Below, one piece after another: positions 39,515 to 49,789 of a stretch of 64,000 nt of DNA; position 1 is the first letter of the stretch; each line of letters begins with the position of its first letter. The DNA comes from Prorocentrum cordatum. Taxonomy: Eukaryota > Sar > Dinophyceae > Prorocentrales > Prorocentraceae. Position numbers and translations under genes: made by a program. Location of the stretch: positions 455,623 to 519,622 of the forward strand of contig CAUYUJ010006558.1 in NCBI GenBank assembly GCA_963575745.1. The letters are read 5' to 3'. The notes beneath the pieces are model-generated. The model did not search any database. It saw only the letters and a list, made by a program, of their open reading frames with translations, and was not told the origin of the DNA.

Positions 39515-41140
39515 ATGGACGTCTTCAAGCAATTCGAAGAGGAGCTCGACTCGATGAACGACCATGCCACGCTCCTCAGGAACAGTCTCAAGGACGCTCG
39601 TCCTTTTTTGCTTGAGGGATGGCTTTCCTACTATCGCCCTTAGGTCCTCACTCCTCATTCTCCCCTCCTCCCTGGTTTCCGCCTCCTCCTCTAGTACCTT
39701 CTTCCTCCTCCGTCCATGACGATTGCAGTTGACCTCTAGGGGAGGTGCTGCTAGAGTAAGTGGGATGATGATGATGATGAGGAGGAGGAGGAGGAAGGAG
39801 GAGGAGGAGGAGGCGGAGGAGAAAGAGAACGAATAGGAGCTTTGTAGATTAGCAGCAAAATGCGGCCACAGCCAGTCAAAGAGGGGGAGAGTGACATCGA
39901 GCAGATGCTGGTGGAGCTCTTCATGAGCTCGACGAAGAGCGAGCACGTGCCCACCGAGGAGACGCTGATCGACGAGAAGTTCCTGGCGGACATGGAGAGC
40001 CTCAAGTACCCCGCCCTGGACGACGCGGCGCGGACCAACTTCGCGAACGTGACCATGCAGTCATCGCTGGGCAGGAGATTCTACTTGTGGTTGGTAAGCT
40101 GTGACGAGCGGAAGGCGAAGTACGATGCGATGGACGGCAACGCCAAGAAGACCTGGCGGAAGGACTGGCTGCAATCAAAGTACGACTCGATTCAGGAGAG
40201 CAGGTCAAAGCTGATGCAGACCATCCACGAGGATGAGCGCCTGGGCGAGTGGATGAACTTCGACGCGATGATCCAAGCCGAGGGCGGGCTCGGCATGAAC
40301 CCGAGGGCCGTGATCGCGGGCTGCATGAACATAGCGAGGTCCTGCATCGAGGCTGGGCCAAAGAGGGTGCGCATCGACAAGGACTCCAAGCGCATCCAGT
40401 TTCGGAGGTTCAGGGACATGGACAAGAAATCCAAGAGGACGACGTGGGGTCAGCTGGAGGAAGAGATGAACGACAAGAAGACGTCTTCAAGCTGTGCCTT
40501 GGGCTCGCAAGTGGGTGCGACGCAGCAGTTCGAGACGCCGCCCAAGGCTGCAGCTCCAGCCTTTCAGAAGAGGGTCGAGGAGGTGGGCGCGAGCAAGGCC
40601 GAGATCACCGAGCACAACAAGGACAAGGACCAGGAGAAGCTCCAGGATGCTACGTCGAGCAAGGCGACGACGGGCTCGCCGTCAGCTAAAGTGAAGGCCA
40701 CGGCCAAGGCTCAGGCGGCAACTACTAAATTAGGGAAGGCCAAGGCTAAAGGGAAAGCTGGCAAGAAATCTGCGCCAATTTCGGAGGCTGTCGTGAAGAA
40801 GAAGGCACGTGAAACAACTACGCAGCATTCACAGATGATGAAGAAAACCAAGCGCTTGCTGGAGCAGATCAACGGCGACGAACCCTCTCTGAAGTGGGCC
40901 AAGACCGACCGCTTCGAAGGGAAACTGCAGCGTGCGATCTCCCGCCTGGACAAGTTCATCAAGCAGGACGCGAACCTGAAGGCCATGTTCGATGACGGTG
41001 AGGATTGGGACGTCGAGTGCACAGACATGAACCAGGCGATGGCGAAGTTCAACGAGATCACCGACAAGATCAACGACATCGGGGAGCTGGTGGGCCGCAT
41101 CAACAGCCTCAACGAGGAGGACGCGACGTCCAGCCAGTAG
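39515..41140 (+). CDS. Unrecognised Lys/Ala-rich helical protein gene, probably with a small first exon
   Basis: A first segment (39515-39640) reads MDVFKQFEEELDSMNDHATL ... FLLEGWLSYYRP and stops. The main frame (ATG 39860, or after an acceptor-like CCACAG at 39871) gives 426 residues: ESDIEQMLVELFMSSTKSEH, LGRRFYLWLVSCDERKAKYD, EWMNFDAMIQAEGGLGMNPR, then a Lys/Ala linker (KAKAKGKAGKKSAP) and a C-terminal helix AISRLDKFIKQDANLKAMFD ending INSLNEEDATSSQ. The 217-bp gap between them holds facing TCC-like and AGG tracts, as in the neighbouring introns. The mostly helical, charged make-up could suit a scaffold or nucleic-acid binder. No family was recognised. Confidence 0.65.
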
Positions 41141-41165
41141 AGTGCATCAGCGACACTCTACATAC

Positions 41166-41195
41166 GAGCCCTCGCTGATCAGCGAGGCATTTTTT
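41166..41195 (+). terminator. Stem-loop with T-run just 3' of the helical-protein gene
   Basis: CCTCGCTGATCAGCGAGG (41170-41187) is a perfect 18-bp palindrome followed by CATTTTTTG, 30 bases after the stop codon. A second small stem, AGAGTG/CACTCT, precedes it. It resembles an RNA 3' structure; a terminator role in a dinoflagellate is speculative. Confidence 0.4.
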
Positions 41196-41504
41196 GCTGT
41201 GTTTCAGGCGCGTGCATTCCACGTGGGGGAGGGAGAACTCACCCTCGAGAGAGATAAAGGGACAAGGGACTTCGAATGGCATGCGCAATCACAGCTGCGC
41301 GCTCAGTTGGCCAGCACGGGGCGCCAACTACTTCACAGTCATTCGACTGGAAGTGCTGCGATAGCGGGAACCATGTCCTCCTTCCTTCTCCGCCCCACCA
41401 TCCTCCTCCTCTTCCTCCAATTCCTGCCTCAAACTGTCACGTCAATCACCCTCGTCGGCATCCCGTGGACCCGATTCGAGCTAAAAACCTTGAAAAAAAT
41501 ACGC

Positions 41505-41695
41505 GGGAGCTTCAGGGGAGCTCCAGGGTAGCTTTAGGGTAGCTTTAGGGTAGCTTTAGGGTAGCTTTTGGGTAGGTGGGCGTCTCGCTCGATACATCCT
41601 CACAAAATCAGACGGTAGCTTCAGGGTAGCTTTAGGGTAGCTTTCGGGTAGCTTTCGGGTAGCTTTCGGGTAGCTTTCGGGTAGCTCTCGGGAGC
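41505..41695. repeat. 11-bp minisatellite AGGGTAGCTTT containing TTTAGGG
   Basis: Two arrays, 41505-41575 and 41613-41695. The first has TTTAGGG units, the second mostly TTTCGGG. TTTAGGG is the plant/dinoflagellate-type telomere word, here followed by TAGC. The spacer 41571-41608 (GTCTCGCTCGATACATCCT) is repeated at 45387-45425. Confidence 0.85.
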
Positions 41696-41699
41696 CTCC

Positions 41700-42225
41700 A
41701 AAGTAGGTCTGGCGCAGTCACGTGATAGGATTCTTGGAGGAATGTCGTGATTTTCGCTTTCATCGCAACACTTGGACACTACTCTGGATCTCGTTTTGAG
41801 AACATCCACCTCTTCTGTCTCGCTTTAGCGCTGTGCTGAGGGACGAAAGCGCCAGGGTACGGCGTCGCCCGAGCGCAATGAAGCCAGGGGTCCTGGCTCC
41901 CCGAGGCCCGTCTTAAGATGTCTCTCTGCTCCGTCTGAATTGCATGAACCCCCCTCCCGCCCTGCCTCTCTTTTACGGAGGTGGAGGGGGAGCCGCGGAG
42001 GATATATGTGCGTGTGTGAGTGTGTAGCGCGCGCGCGCGCGGCGTGTGTTAGTAGGATCGGCGGTGGGAGGATCGTATTTAGAAGGACTCTCTTCACTTC
42101 TGTTCCCCTTCGTCGCCCGCTGGCCCGACGCCGCCATTCGCGGCCGCGGTGCACCGTGATGCGTCTCGCCGAGCGCAAACCCCCAGCCCAATTAGGCTCG
42201 AGGCGGGGGTTCCGGCAACTCACAT
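41700..42225. other. Intergenic, with (GT)n/(GC)n run at 42005-42045
   Basis: No gene was recognised. The TGTGTGAGTGTGTAGCGCGC stretch is an alternating purine-pyrimidine run that could adopt Z-DNA. Confidence 0.5.
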
Positions 42226-42229
42226 TTGA

Positions 42230-42422
42230 ATATTAGAAACTGAGAATATTGGATAAGTGGAATTCAAGAATACATGAAAAAAACGAGTTTGAACAATAAA
42301 ACATGCGGTTCCGGTGACATGAGAATATTCGAATATGAGAATACAATAACAAAAAAAACAAATAAATAACCTCGCTAGGATCGCGCTCCAGAGGCCCTTA
42401 ATAAGACCCCAGATATATCAAC
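42230..42422 (+). promoter_or_regulatory. AT-rich island immediately upstream of the transposase-like gene
   Basis: About 190 bp rich in GAGAATATT / AATATGAGAATAC words with A-runs (AATAACAAAAAAAACAAATA), in a GC-rich neighbourhood. It ends directly at the gene start. It may be a promoter or terminal region of a DNA transposon. Confidence 0.5.
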
Positions 42423-42464
42423 ATGAAACGCCACTTGAAATTGACAGTTGTAGTTTTGGCCCAT

Positions 42465-44981
42465 ATGGCTCCCAAAAAGAAGCGGCGAACGTATTCTCGG
42501 TCACCTGTTAGGTTTCATTCATGGGAGCACCACGATCATCAGGATACTGTGTCTGCAAAGTTGGAGGCATCAAACAAGCTCGAAGGCTTGTTGATTACGC
42601 TGTATGCATCTGGTAAGCTTGATGCAAAAGCTTTGTGCACGTTGTGTCATTGGTGCGTTCTCTCGGGATGTTGTGGCAGCGGTATCAAACGATACGCAGT
42701 TGCCCCTGATAAGGCATCAACTGGCGCATATAAGCGGCATCTTGACACTGTTCTCCCTGTGCCAGGCGACGCTCCGCATCTTGAATCAATATCGGTGCCC
42801 ATGTGGATAAAAAACAGAAGGTGTGTCAAAGAATTGCTTGTGGCGCCTCCTCATGAGATGCTCGATGCAGAAGTTACCGCAAGTGGCATTAACAAGGTTG
42901 ATCTCGATCTGACCGAGTGGACTCTCGAGTACGAGCGGCATCCACATCGTTTTCGAGATGGTGACGAGAGGTGTGTGTTTCCAGTTGCCATGTATTTGGA
43001 CGGTATAAAATTCAACAGGCCAATAGGGCCTAGAGCCGAAACACTTGTGGCGATCACTATATATAACATTCAGACAAACAATCGTATGTTGGTTGCAGTT
43101 GTCGCAAAAAAAGAGTTTTGCCGTTGTGGATGTCATGGGTGGTGCACACTGGCGGTGGTCTTTCGGTATATGTCATGGAGTTTATCTTTGGCGGCATCTG
43201 GCGAGAGATCCTTGACTCGCTGGGACAAGATCGCCTATGACCCTGTCTCTGTGTACGGTAAGCTTGCTCGCGACAAGCCTTTGCTGTCGTCAAGATTCAT
43301 CGTGTGCCAAATCAAAGGAGATTGGGAAGCATTCTGTCTGCAACTGGGCTTCCCCACGTGGCAATCGACTCACGTTCCGTGCATTTGGTGCCCAGCTTGC
43401 AAGAGCGACTTGTTTCAGCTCCGCGGGTCCAAAACATAAGGGGTATATAGGAAGGAGAACAAAAGGTGAGGAGGCAGAGGAGGAATACGAAAACGCGAGG
43501 TCGACAAACAGACTGTACTAACAACCCCACCAATTAATACCATATGCGACAAGTCTCTGAGTCAGAATCACTGCCCCGACTCCTCTTTCTCGTTCCGCTC
43601 CTCCCTCCCTCCCGCTGCCACTCCTCCTCGAGTGTCCTATCCTCCTCCTCCTCCTCCTCCTCCTCCTCCTCCTCCGACTCCTCCTCCCCCTCCTCCTTCT
43701 CATCCTTGCCCTCCTCCTCCTCCTCCTGCTCCTCCTCCTCCTCCCCAACTCCCCATTCCCACTCACTCGTCCCACTCCCCCTTCCACTTCTCATCCTCCT
43801 GGGGCCCCGTGGGGGGCACGTCTTGAGGCCTCACGGGGCCGTCTTGGGATGTTCACTCCAGTGGGTTGACCCTCGATTTCTGTTCGCCTAGGTTTGCTGG
43901 AATCACGTTGGCTGGCCATCAGTGGGGACGCCACGCTTTGACGTACGACGAGGCGTGCACACGGTGCGAATACACTATCGACGTGACAAGCGAGGACATC
44001 CGTTCGAAAATCATCGTTGGTGGCGGCCTCCATTTCGACAAAGCCAAAGCATCGAAAGGGTACATTCTGAGGCGTGATGTGAATGATCTTGACCCCCCTC
44101 TAAAACGATTCGACAGACTTGAGCCGTCTGCCGACCTCTTAGACATCGCAGACATTACCATTAAGAATTTGCATTTCACGTGTACGTTTTGGAGACGACA
44201 CGTCGACAAAAAGGGAAGGCTCTTAGATAGGGTGCACCATCGCAACCCACTGTTCAATTCCAACGTCGGCATAACTGAGCAAACTCTCCACTGCGACACG
44301 CTACATTGCCTGTATTTGGGCGTGTGTCACTATTTTGTTCATGCAGTCATTTGGGCTGGCATCGACTCGAATGTTTGGAACGTCGAGGGAAACAATGACA
44401 CTGTCATCGAGTGGTCCGTGCGAAGGTATTTCAACGACTACAAAGTCTGGTGCTCGGAGCAAAACGTTGACTTGAGCTACCAACTTTCGGAGCTGACCAC
44501 TGGCATGATCTCGACTCGTGGTTCGCCACATTTGAAAACTAAAGGGGCAGAGTCTGGCGTGTTGGCACGGTGGGCAACATCTTTCTGCGCCAGGCACCTT
44601 GGTGATTTTGACGGTAGTGACGTGCTGTCCGCTGCAGGCGACTCACTCATAGAGTACATGCAGATTTTGAGGACGGCGCCGAGGCGCGTGCCTAGAGGCA
44701 CTCAGCATCGATTGCTCGACCTGTGCCTTCGGCATCTTGTCCTGATGAATTCGTTGGGATATTCATTGCAACCAAAGTCTCATCAATTCGTCCACATGAC
44801 TCTTTCCATCGGGGTTAAGGGGAACCCCCGATTTTACAACACGTTTCACGACGAAAGTTTGAACTTGATTCTTGCAGGAATCGCTTCAGTGTCGCACCGC
44901 GCCACGTGGGAGCGAACAATTTTCCAAAGGGTGCAATTGCTGCCAATTGTTCAGGTCAACTCGTCGTTTGCGCTGTTTTAA
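42465..44981 (+). CDS. Transposase-like protein, two exons with a GT-AG intron
   Basis: ATG 42465 gives MAPKKKRRTYSRSPVRFHSW with a basic nuclear-targeting stretch; ATG 42423 is 14 codons upstream. Exon 1 ends at 43426 and exon 2 starts at 43892, giving the in-phase join DLFQLRGFAGITLAGHQWGR. The product is about 680-700 residues. Conserved-looking features: CVFPVAMYLDGIKFNRPIG (candidate first Asp), FCRCGCHGWCTL, VPCIWCPACKSD, YDEACTRCEYTIDVTSEDIR, LHCDTLHCLYLGVCHYFVHA (candidate second Asp; the DxLH..LGV pattern recalls TNP2/Plavaka-type CACTA transposases), and RFYNTFHDESLNLIL (candidate acidic third residue). No terminal inverted repeats were identified. The family assignment is tentative, but the gene looks intact. 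Confidence 0.7.
43427..43891 (+). other. Intron of the transposase-like gene, with (TCC)n core
   Basis: GT at 43427-43428 and AG at 43890-43891 join exons in frame (phase 2). Of 465 bp, about 180 (43617-43795) are TCC triplets. Without splicing the protein stops at 43437, so the join is well supported by the reading frames. Confidence 0.8.
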
Positions 44982-46300
44982 CTGCATGCTCCGTATTTCC
45001 TCCCAATCCTCACCATCCTGGTCTAGATATCCCTCCCCCTCCTCCTCCGCCAGGCTCCCTTCTGCGAAGCCGTGGCTGATGTTGTTACTTTTTCTGCGCA
45101 AGCTGGCGCTCTGTGTGCACTGATGTGTGGGCCCTGCAGCTGACCCCCAGATCACCGAATGCCCAGTTTCCAGTGTCGGGGTCTCTCAATCGACTCCATC
45201 CCCAGCCAGAGCAAAGCTAGAGCCCTCGAGCACTATTCCTAATGAATGGCCCATGTGCCAAAGGACTTAAATCCGAACAAAACAGTTTGGGGCCCATAGA
45301 GCCTCCGCATGGTCCATCCCTGAGCCCCGCAAGGCCCGCTCGAGAGGCTCAAGAGGATAGCCGTATGACATATCTTTGTGGTAGTATTGTGGTAGATGGA
45401 CGTTTCGCTTGATACATCCTTCAGAATAAACAAGCAGTGACTAGAACAAGCGACCGACTGAAGCGCGCAATATGACCGAACACCCAATACGAAACGAACC
45501 ATTACAATCTCGGAATCATTGGGGACACGACCGTGCGAAACAGGAATACCACAACCGCCGACAATGCGTCCCCCGCTGATTCAAGAACGCGGATCGCCAT
45601 GCTTCTTCGAGAGTTCGGGCTTTTATCCAGAGTCCAGCTGACTATTTGGCGGGCTCATGCAAGTCTCTTTTCCTGTATACCCCTCCCCCCTCTCCACCAG
45701 TCGGCCATCCCCTTCTCTGCACTGGTGCTACTCATCATCGTTGTCCCCTCGCTCCCCGACTCGAGAAAGATGGCTCGGCGATAGCGCTGGCTCGAGCGAT
45801 TCAGTGGGCTGTCTGCAGATTTCACGCTGACATATATCGAACGATGGGGGACGAGAAGCTTACAAATCAGGGGGTTCATGATCGCATCAGGGTAGAGGCT
45901 AGAAGCTAGAACCAGAGTTTTGGACAGCCTGTGGAGTGCGCACGTCCAGGAACATTCGAGCCCTGACTATAAAAGCTTCAACGATCAATTCGAAAGCGCC
46001 CTGGGTAATCTCAGGGCCAGGGCGGCCCGTGTCAAAGCCAAGGCCGAGGCGAAGACAAACCACCCCAACCCCCGCGAGGACCGACCCTGCCTTGAGAGAG
46101 TATGTCAAGAGCCAGTTCCCAATTGGCGCTGAGGTGGCTGCACTGATGGACCCGATGGGCAAATCATGGGAAAGGCACGCCTCCAAGGGGCGGGGGAAAT
46201 CTCGAAACTGGAGGTAACGGATGGGGGTGTTCAGGAGGGATGGGAGGAGAAGATCGGGGGACACGATGCATCCCCCCACGAATCCAGAGGAGCAAACGGA
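44982..46300. other. Intergenic sequence, small frames only
   Basis: No gene was recognised. 45387-45425 repeats the spacer of the 41.5-kb minisatellite (CGTTTCGCTTGATACATCCT). Frames of 70-90 codons near 45640-46130 lack support. Confidence 0.5.
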
Positions 46301-46375
46301 ACGACAGAGGACCGCCTCGAGCTCTTAAGAGCTCGAGGCGGTCCTCCCGAACATCGGTTCGATCTGAACGAATCC
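46279..46375. repeat. 40-bp perfect palindrome with flanking 8-bp direct repeat
   Basis: 46307-46346 is perfect, centred on GAGCTCTTAAGAGCTC. ACGAATCC occurs at 46279-46286 and again at 46368-46375, possibly a target duplication of a small insertion. Confidence 0.85.
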
Positions 46376-46659
46376 CATTAATAACGACGATGACAATGAT
46401 GAGCCGACAGAGGCGAGCGGCACGGCCAGCAGTAGTGGGGCCCACTGAGCCCGCGTAGCCGATTGGAGGGGGGTGGACACAAAGAGGAGGACAACAAAGA
46501 GGAGGTAAGACGAGGCGGAACGACCAAGACACGGACGCCATGGCCGTGGCCTCCGACGCTCATGCCTGCATGCATGGAAACATGAGCGTCGGCTGAGACG
46601 GACGCGCGTCGAAATCCAAGCTCGACCGCCGAAACAAGCCGTGCCGCCCCCAGCGGAGG

Positions 46660-46960
46660 ACGATGAGCAGGATGAGCAGGATGAGGAGGGGAGGTTGGGG
46701 AGAGGAGGAGGAACAGGAGGAGGAGGAGGAGGAGGAGGAGGAAGCGGAGGGGACAGAGGAGGAGGAACAGGAGGGGAAGGGGGAGGAGGAGGAGGAGGAG
46801 GAGGAGGAGGAGGAGGAGGAGGAGGAGGAGGAGGAGGAGAAGGAGGAGGGGGGGGGAAAGGAGGAAAAAACAGGCGGAGGAGGAATACGAGGAGGGGAGG
46901 CAGGAGAACTCATGAGGGGAAAGGGGGAGGATGACGAACACAATGAGGATGAGCAGGATT
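46660..46960. repeat. About 280-bp (AGG)n purine tract
   Basis: GAGGAGGAG triplets bordered on both sides by GATGAGCAGGAT. Confidence 0.9.
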
Positions 46961-47555
46961 TTGTTTTGCAATAGCGCTGTACACGCACAGCGCCGCTCCC
47001 ATCGGGAACGATGTGCCACGAGGCTCACGGCACAACAGCAAACGCCAGTTAACATGAATCGCCGCGGCGCGCAGCATGCGAGCCTATAGCGCATCGCGCG
47101 CGACGGAAACACAGCACACACACACACACACACTGCGCGCGTTGTACTCGTGGCGCTGGGGAACATCGAACATGAGAGCCAAAACCAACGGCACATGGAG
47201 CGATACGCCGCTCGGCGTAGCAAATCAATAACACCACAACGTCATTGACAACACAATTAGCAACAACGACGATAACGGCACACCAGCAAAAACACCAGCA
47301 ACAACAACGGCAGCACCTGCGACAAACGGAGGGATCAGTCAGATGCAAATGGCGCGCTGAGAAGTCTGCCGGTTGACAACCCACACGCCTGACTAAGCGG
47401 AACCCACGTAACAAACGCAAGATCCCGCGCGATTGCATCAACAACTGTCTCTGCGTGAAGAACTCCGCGGCAACGACGCGGAAATGCGACCAACAAGGGA
47501 AACCAGAAATCAGAACTTTCTCATTTACAACAGTGAAAGCAAGAATTCTTGTTTT
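46961..47555. other. Intergenic, with (AC)n at 47113-47132 and CAA-rich stretch at 47225-47315
   Basis: No gene was recognised. Confidence 0.5.
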
Positions 47556-47599
47556 CTAAGAAAAGAAAACAAGAAAAAACTCCTCTGGGATGGGCCTCA

Positions 47600-47830
47600 C
47601 CGTGGCTATCATCTTGTTGACTGCCGCCTTGGACGGCTGGTGGAGTGCCTGCTCTTGCCACGGTGCTCGACTGGCGCTCCTCGGCCTTCTCGCCCATGCC
47701 ATCTGGATACGCTGATTGAAATGAGTACCGCACTTGCAGTTCCACTTCGTGATTGGCACCTTTTCCCCACACTGGCACCTCCATCCCGAAATCCGCCGAC
47801 CCCCTGGGTCATCGGCGTGTGAGATGCTAC
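47600..47830 (-). pseudogene. LINE ORF1-like Cys module fragment
   Basis: Reads RISGWRCQCGEKVPITKWNC, then KCGTHFNQRIQMAWARRPRS, with CxC...CxC pairs comparable to CPSCQNC...CVCSGCG at the start of element 1 ORF1. The surrounding frame is short and leads into the 10-11 bp repeat. Probably the 5' scrap of a LINE. Confidence 0.45.
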
Positions 47831-47939
47831 CCCCTCCCCAAACCCCTCCCTGGGGAACCCGGTCCGGTCGATTTGGAGGGGGGGGGGGGGGCACCACGAG
47901 CGACTCACGACGCTCTTCCGGGCCCAAAAAAGCCCAAAT

Positions 47940-48620
47940 ACGGGCCAAAAAGGCCCCAAGAGGCCTCCCAGACGTTCCAAGAGGCCCCCAGACGCCCCAA
48001 GAGACCGCCTAGACGCCCTAAGAAGCGCCCAAGAGGCCCCAAGAGGCTTCCAAGACGCCCCACGAGGGCTCCAAGACGCCCGAAGAGACCTCCAAGACGC
48101 CCCAAGAGACCTCCAAGAGGCCCCCGAGGAGCGCCCCAAGAGGCCAAAATCGTTGATTTTCATTTTTTTTTTCGATGTTTTCGTCATTTTCGCCTTTTCG
48201 GCCTTCCGACGCTCCAAGACAGCCCAAGAAGCTCCCAAGACTGCTCCAAGACGGCACAAGAGGCCTCCTCGACGCCCCCAAGACGGCCCAAGAGAGCCCC
48301 CAGACGGCCCAAGAGCCGCCCAAGGCGGCCCAAGAGAGCCCCCAGACGGCCCAAGAGCCGCCCAAGACGGCCCAAGAACCTCCCGGAGACGGGCCCAAGA
48401 GGGGCTCCAGAGAAAGAGACCACGCACCGGAAAACCCAGCCTTACGTCCCGAGAGGCCCCCAGGAGGCCCCCAGAGGCCCCAAAGAGGCCCCAATAACCC
48501 CCCAAGAGGCCCCCGAGACGTTCCAAGAGGCGCCCAAGAAGCCACAAAGAGGTCCCAAAACGGCCCCCAAGAGCCTTCGAAACTGCCCCAAGAGGCCCGC
48601 AAGAAGCCCCCCCGCAAGAT
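47940..48620. repeat. Best array of the 10.5-bp phased CCAAGA repeat
   Basis: Units alternate 11 and 10 bases, e.g. AAGAGACCTCC / AAGACGCCCC repeated, so the mean spacing of the AAGA core is 10.5. A T-rich break (TCATTTTTTTTTTCGATGTT) lies at 48158-48180. Long Pro/Arg and Leu/Gly frames on both strands are artefacts. Confidence 0.9.
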
Positions 48621-48694
48621 CCCAACAGACATCCCTGAACACACCGGTTTTTCGAGTCGCGCCCAGCCCCATAACCCGGAACCTCGTCTCAGTG

Positions 48695-48850
48695 TCCCCG
48701 TCCTCCTCCTCTTCCTCCTCCTCCTCCTCCTCCTCCTACACTTCCTCCTCGTTCCCCTCCTCCTCTTCCTGCCCCGCTTCAGCTCATCCTCACCGATGCT
48801 TCTCCCCCCCATTTCCCGCCTCACCCCCCCTCCTCCTCTCCCCGTCCTCC
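48695..48850. repeat. (TCC)n tract
   Basis: Polypyrimidine triplets grading into CCCCCTCC runs. Confidence 0.85.
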
Positions 48851-48882
48851 CTTTCTGCCCAGTACGCGCAACCGATTGGGCA

Positions 48883-49494
48883 TCATTTGCACGTCTTGCA
48901 CTTTAGGGTGCCCTTCTTTGCGTCGCGCGGGACATTGTGAGGGTCGGGGAACGCCGACTTTGGTAGTCCTCTCTTACACGCGCCGCTGCACTGATAAGCC
49001 TGGCAACTGCGCGCTGTGAGCCCGAGTTCCTCGCAGCTTCTGCACGCCAGTTTAGCTCCTTTCGCCGCTCGATGATGTTCCACTTGCTTCTGCTTCAAAT
49101 GTTTCGTGTCCGAGAACGCGCCTTTGCACGCCGCGCACGTCAGCGGCTTCGCGTCAGCCTCTGCTTTCCGCTTGCGATTCTCTGCGTCCGCCTTCTCGTT
49201 CCGCCCACCCTTCTCGTTGCGGGCGCGCGCCCTGCAAAGCCTCTCCCCCGCATCTTTCGCATCGTACTGGTTCGCCGCCACTTCCGCCTCCGTCTTCAAG
49301 AAATTCTTGCACTTCGCGCACCGAATCTGGACTTTCTCCTGAATCTGAGAGGCCTCTGAACCACAACTCAGGCACGGTGGCGGGATGGGCCGACTATTGG
49401 GAGGAGGAGCAAAGGCGACGACGATAGGAATGCAGGGGATAAAGTCGGGCCATGACGCCCCCAAGACGTCCAAGACTGCCTCCAAAAAAAACAA
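48883..49494 (-). CDS. Cys-rich zinc-binding protein, Stc1-like C-terminus (tentative)
   Basis: Open frame of 203 codons; the start is uncertain because the first 35 residues (MFFLEAVLDVLGASWPDF...) read through CCAAGA-like repeat, and coding sense seems to begin near PPCLSCGSEASQ. CxxC pairs: CLSC, CAKC, CAAC, CRSC, CSGAC, CKTC. A charged helix (ARNEKGGRNEKADAENRKRK) separates the first and second halves. The end, QCSGACKRGLPKSAFPDPHN ... LKCKTCK, resembles the C..C...L...F...C..C layout of Stc1 domains, which link RNAi and heterochromatin in fungi. This rests on pattern only. It has no obvious break and could be a real gene. Confidence 0.55.
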   Translation of the reverse strand: MFFLEAVLDVLGASWPDFIPCIPIVVAFAPPPNSRPIPPPCLSCGSEASQIQEKVQIRCAKCKNFLKTEAEVAANQYDAKDAGERLCRARARNEKGGRNEKADAENRKRKAEADAKPLTCAACKGAFSDTKHLKQKQVEHHRAAKGAKLACRSCEELGLTARSCQAYQCSGACKRGLPKSAFPDPHNVPRDAKKGTLKCKTCK

Positions 49495-49789
49495 GGGGTC
49501 GGCGGTGTGGCGTAAGCCTAAAGAATCTGGCTGGACATCTCCTTCTTGTGCGGCACACCCTGACGACTGTGGTGCGCTCTCAGCACTTGCTTGGCGCTGG
49601 CCAAGCGGAGGATGGTACGGTACCAGGACCTGTGTGCTCGTAATCTTCTATGCCAGGCGGGCTCCGCTGGCCTGGAGCCGCGGAACCCAGTCGTGGCCCG
49701 GGTTACGGTGTCCCCGACACACCTGGGGTTGGGCCGGCTCTGCCCTTTGCCTGCCCCCTGCGGGCGAAAAGGCAGCTTCGGCCAAACGC
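49495..49789 (-). pseudogene. Body behind the complete spliced-leader copy (retroposed mRNA fragment)
   Basis: Directly 3' of the DinoSL copy on the minus strand the sequence reads AQGVWPKLPFRPQGAGKGQS and on to HKKEMSSQIL before a stop near 49518. The product is not recognised; it may be untranslated leader. Its orientation and position suggest the 5' part of a reverse-transcribed, trans-spliced mRNA. Confidence 0.4.

Noticed and set aside
41505-41695. True telomere
   Set aside because: The unit is 11 bp and not pure TTTAGGG, and unique sequence continues on both sides.
47609-48940. Two overlapping frames of 338 and 395 codons rich in Pro/Arg and Leu/Gly
   Set aside because: Both are readings of the 10-11 bp CCAAGA repeat; opposite-strand openness follows from the period.
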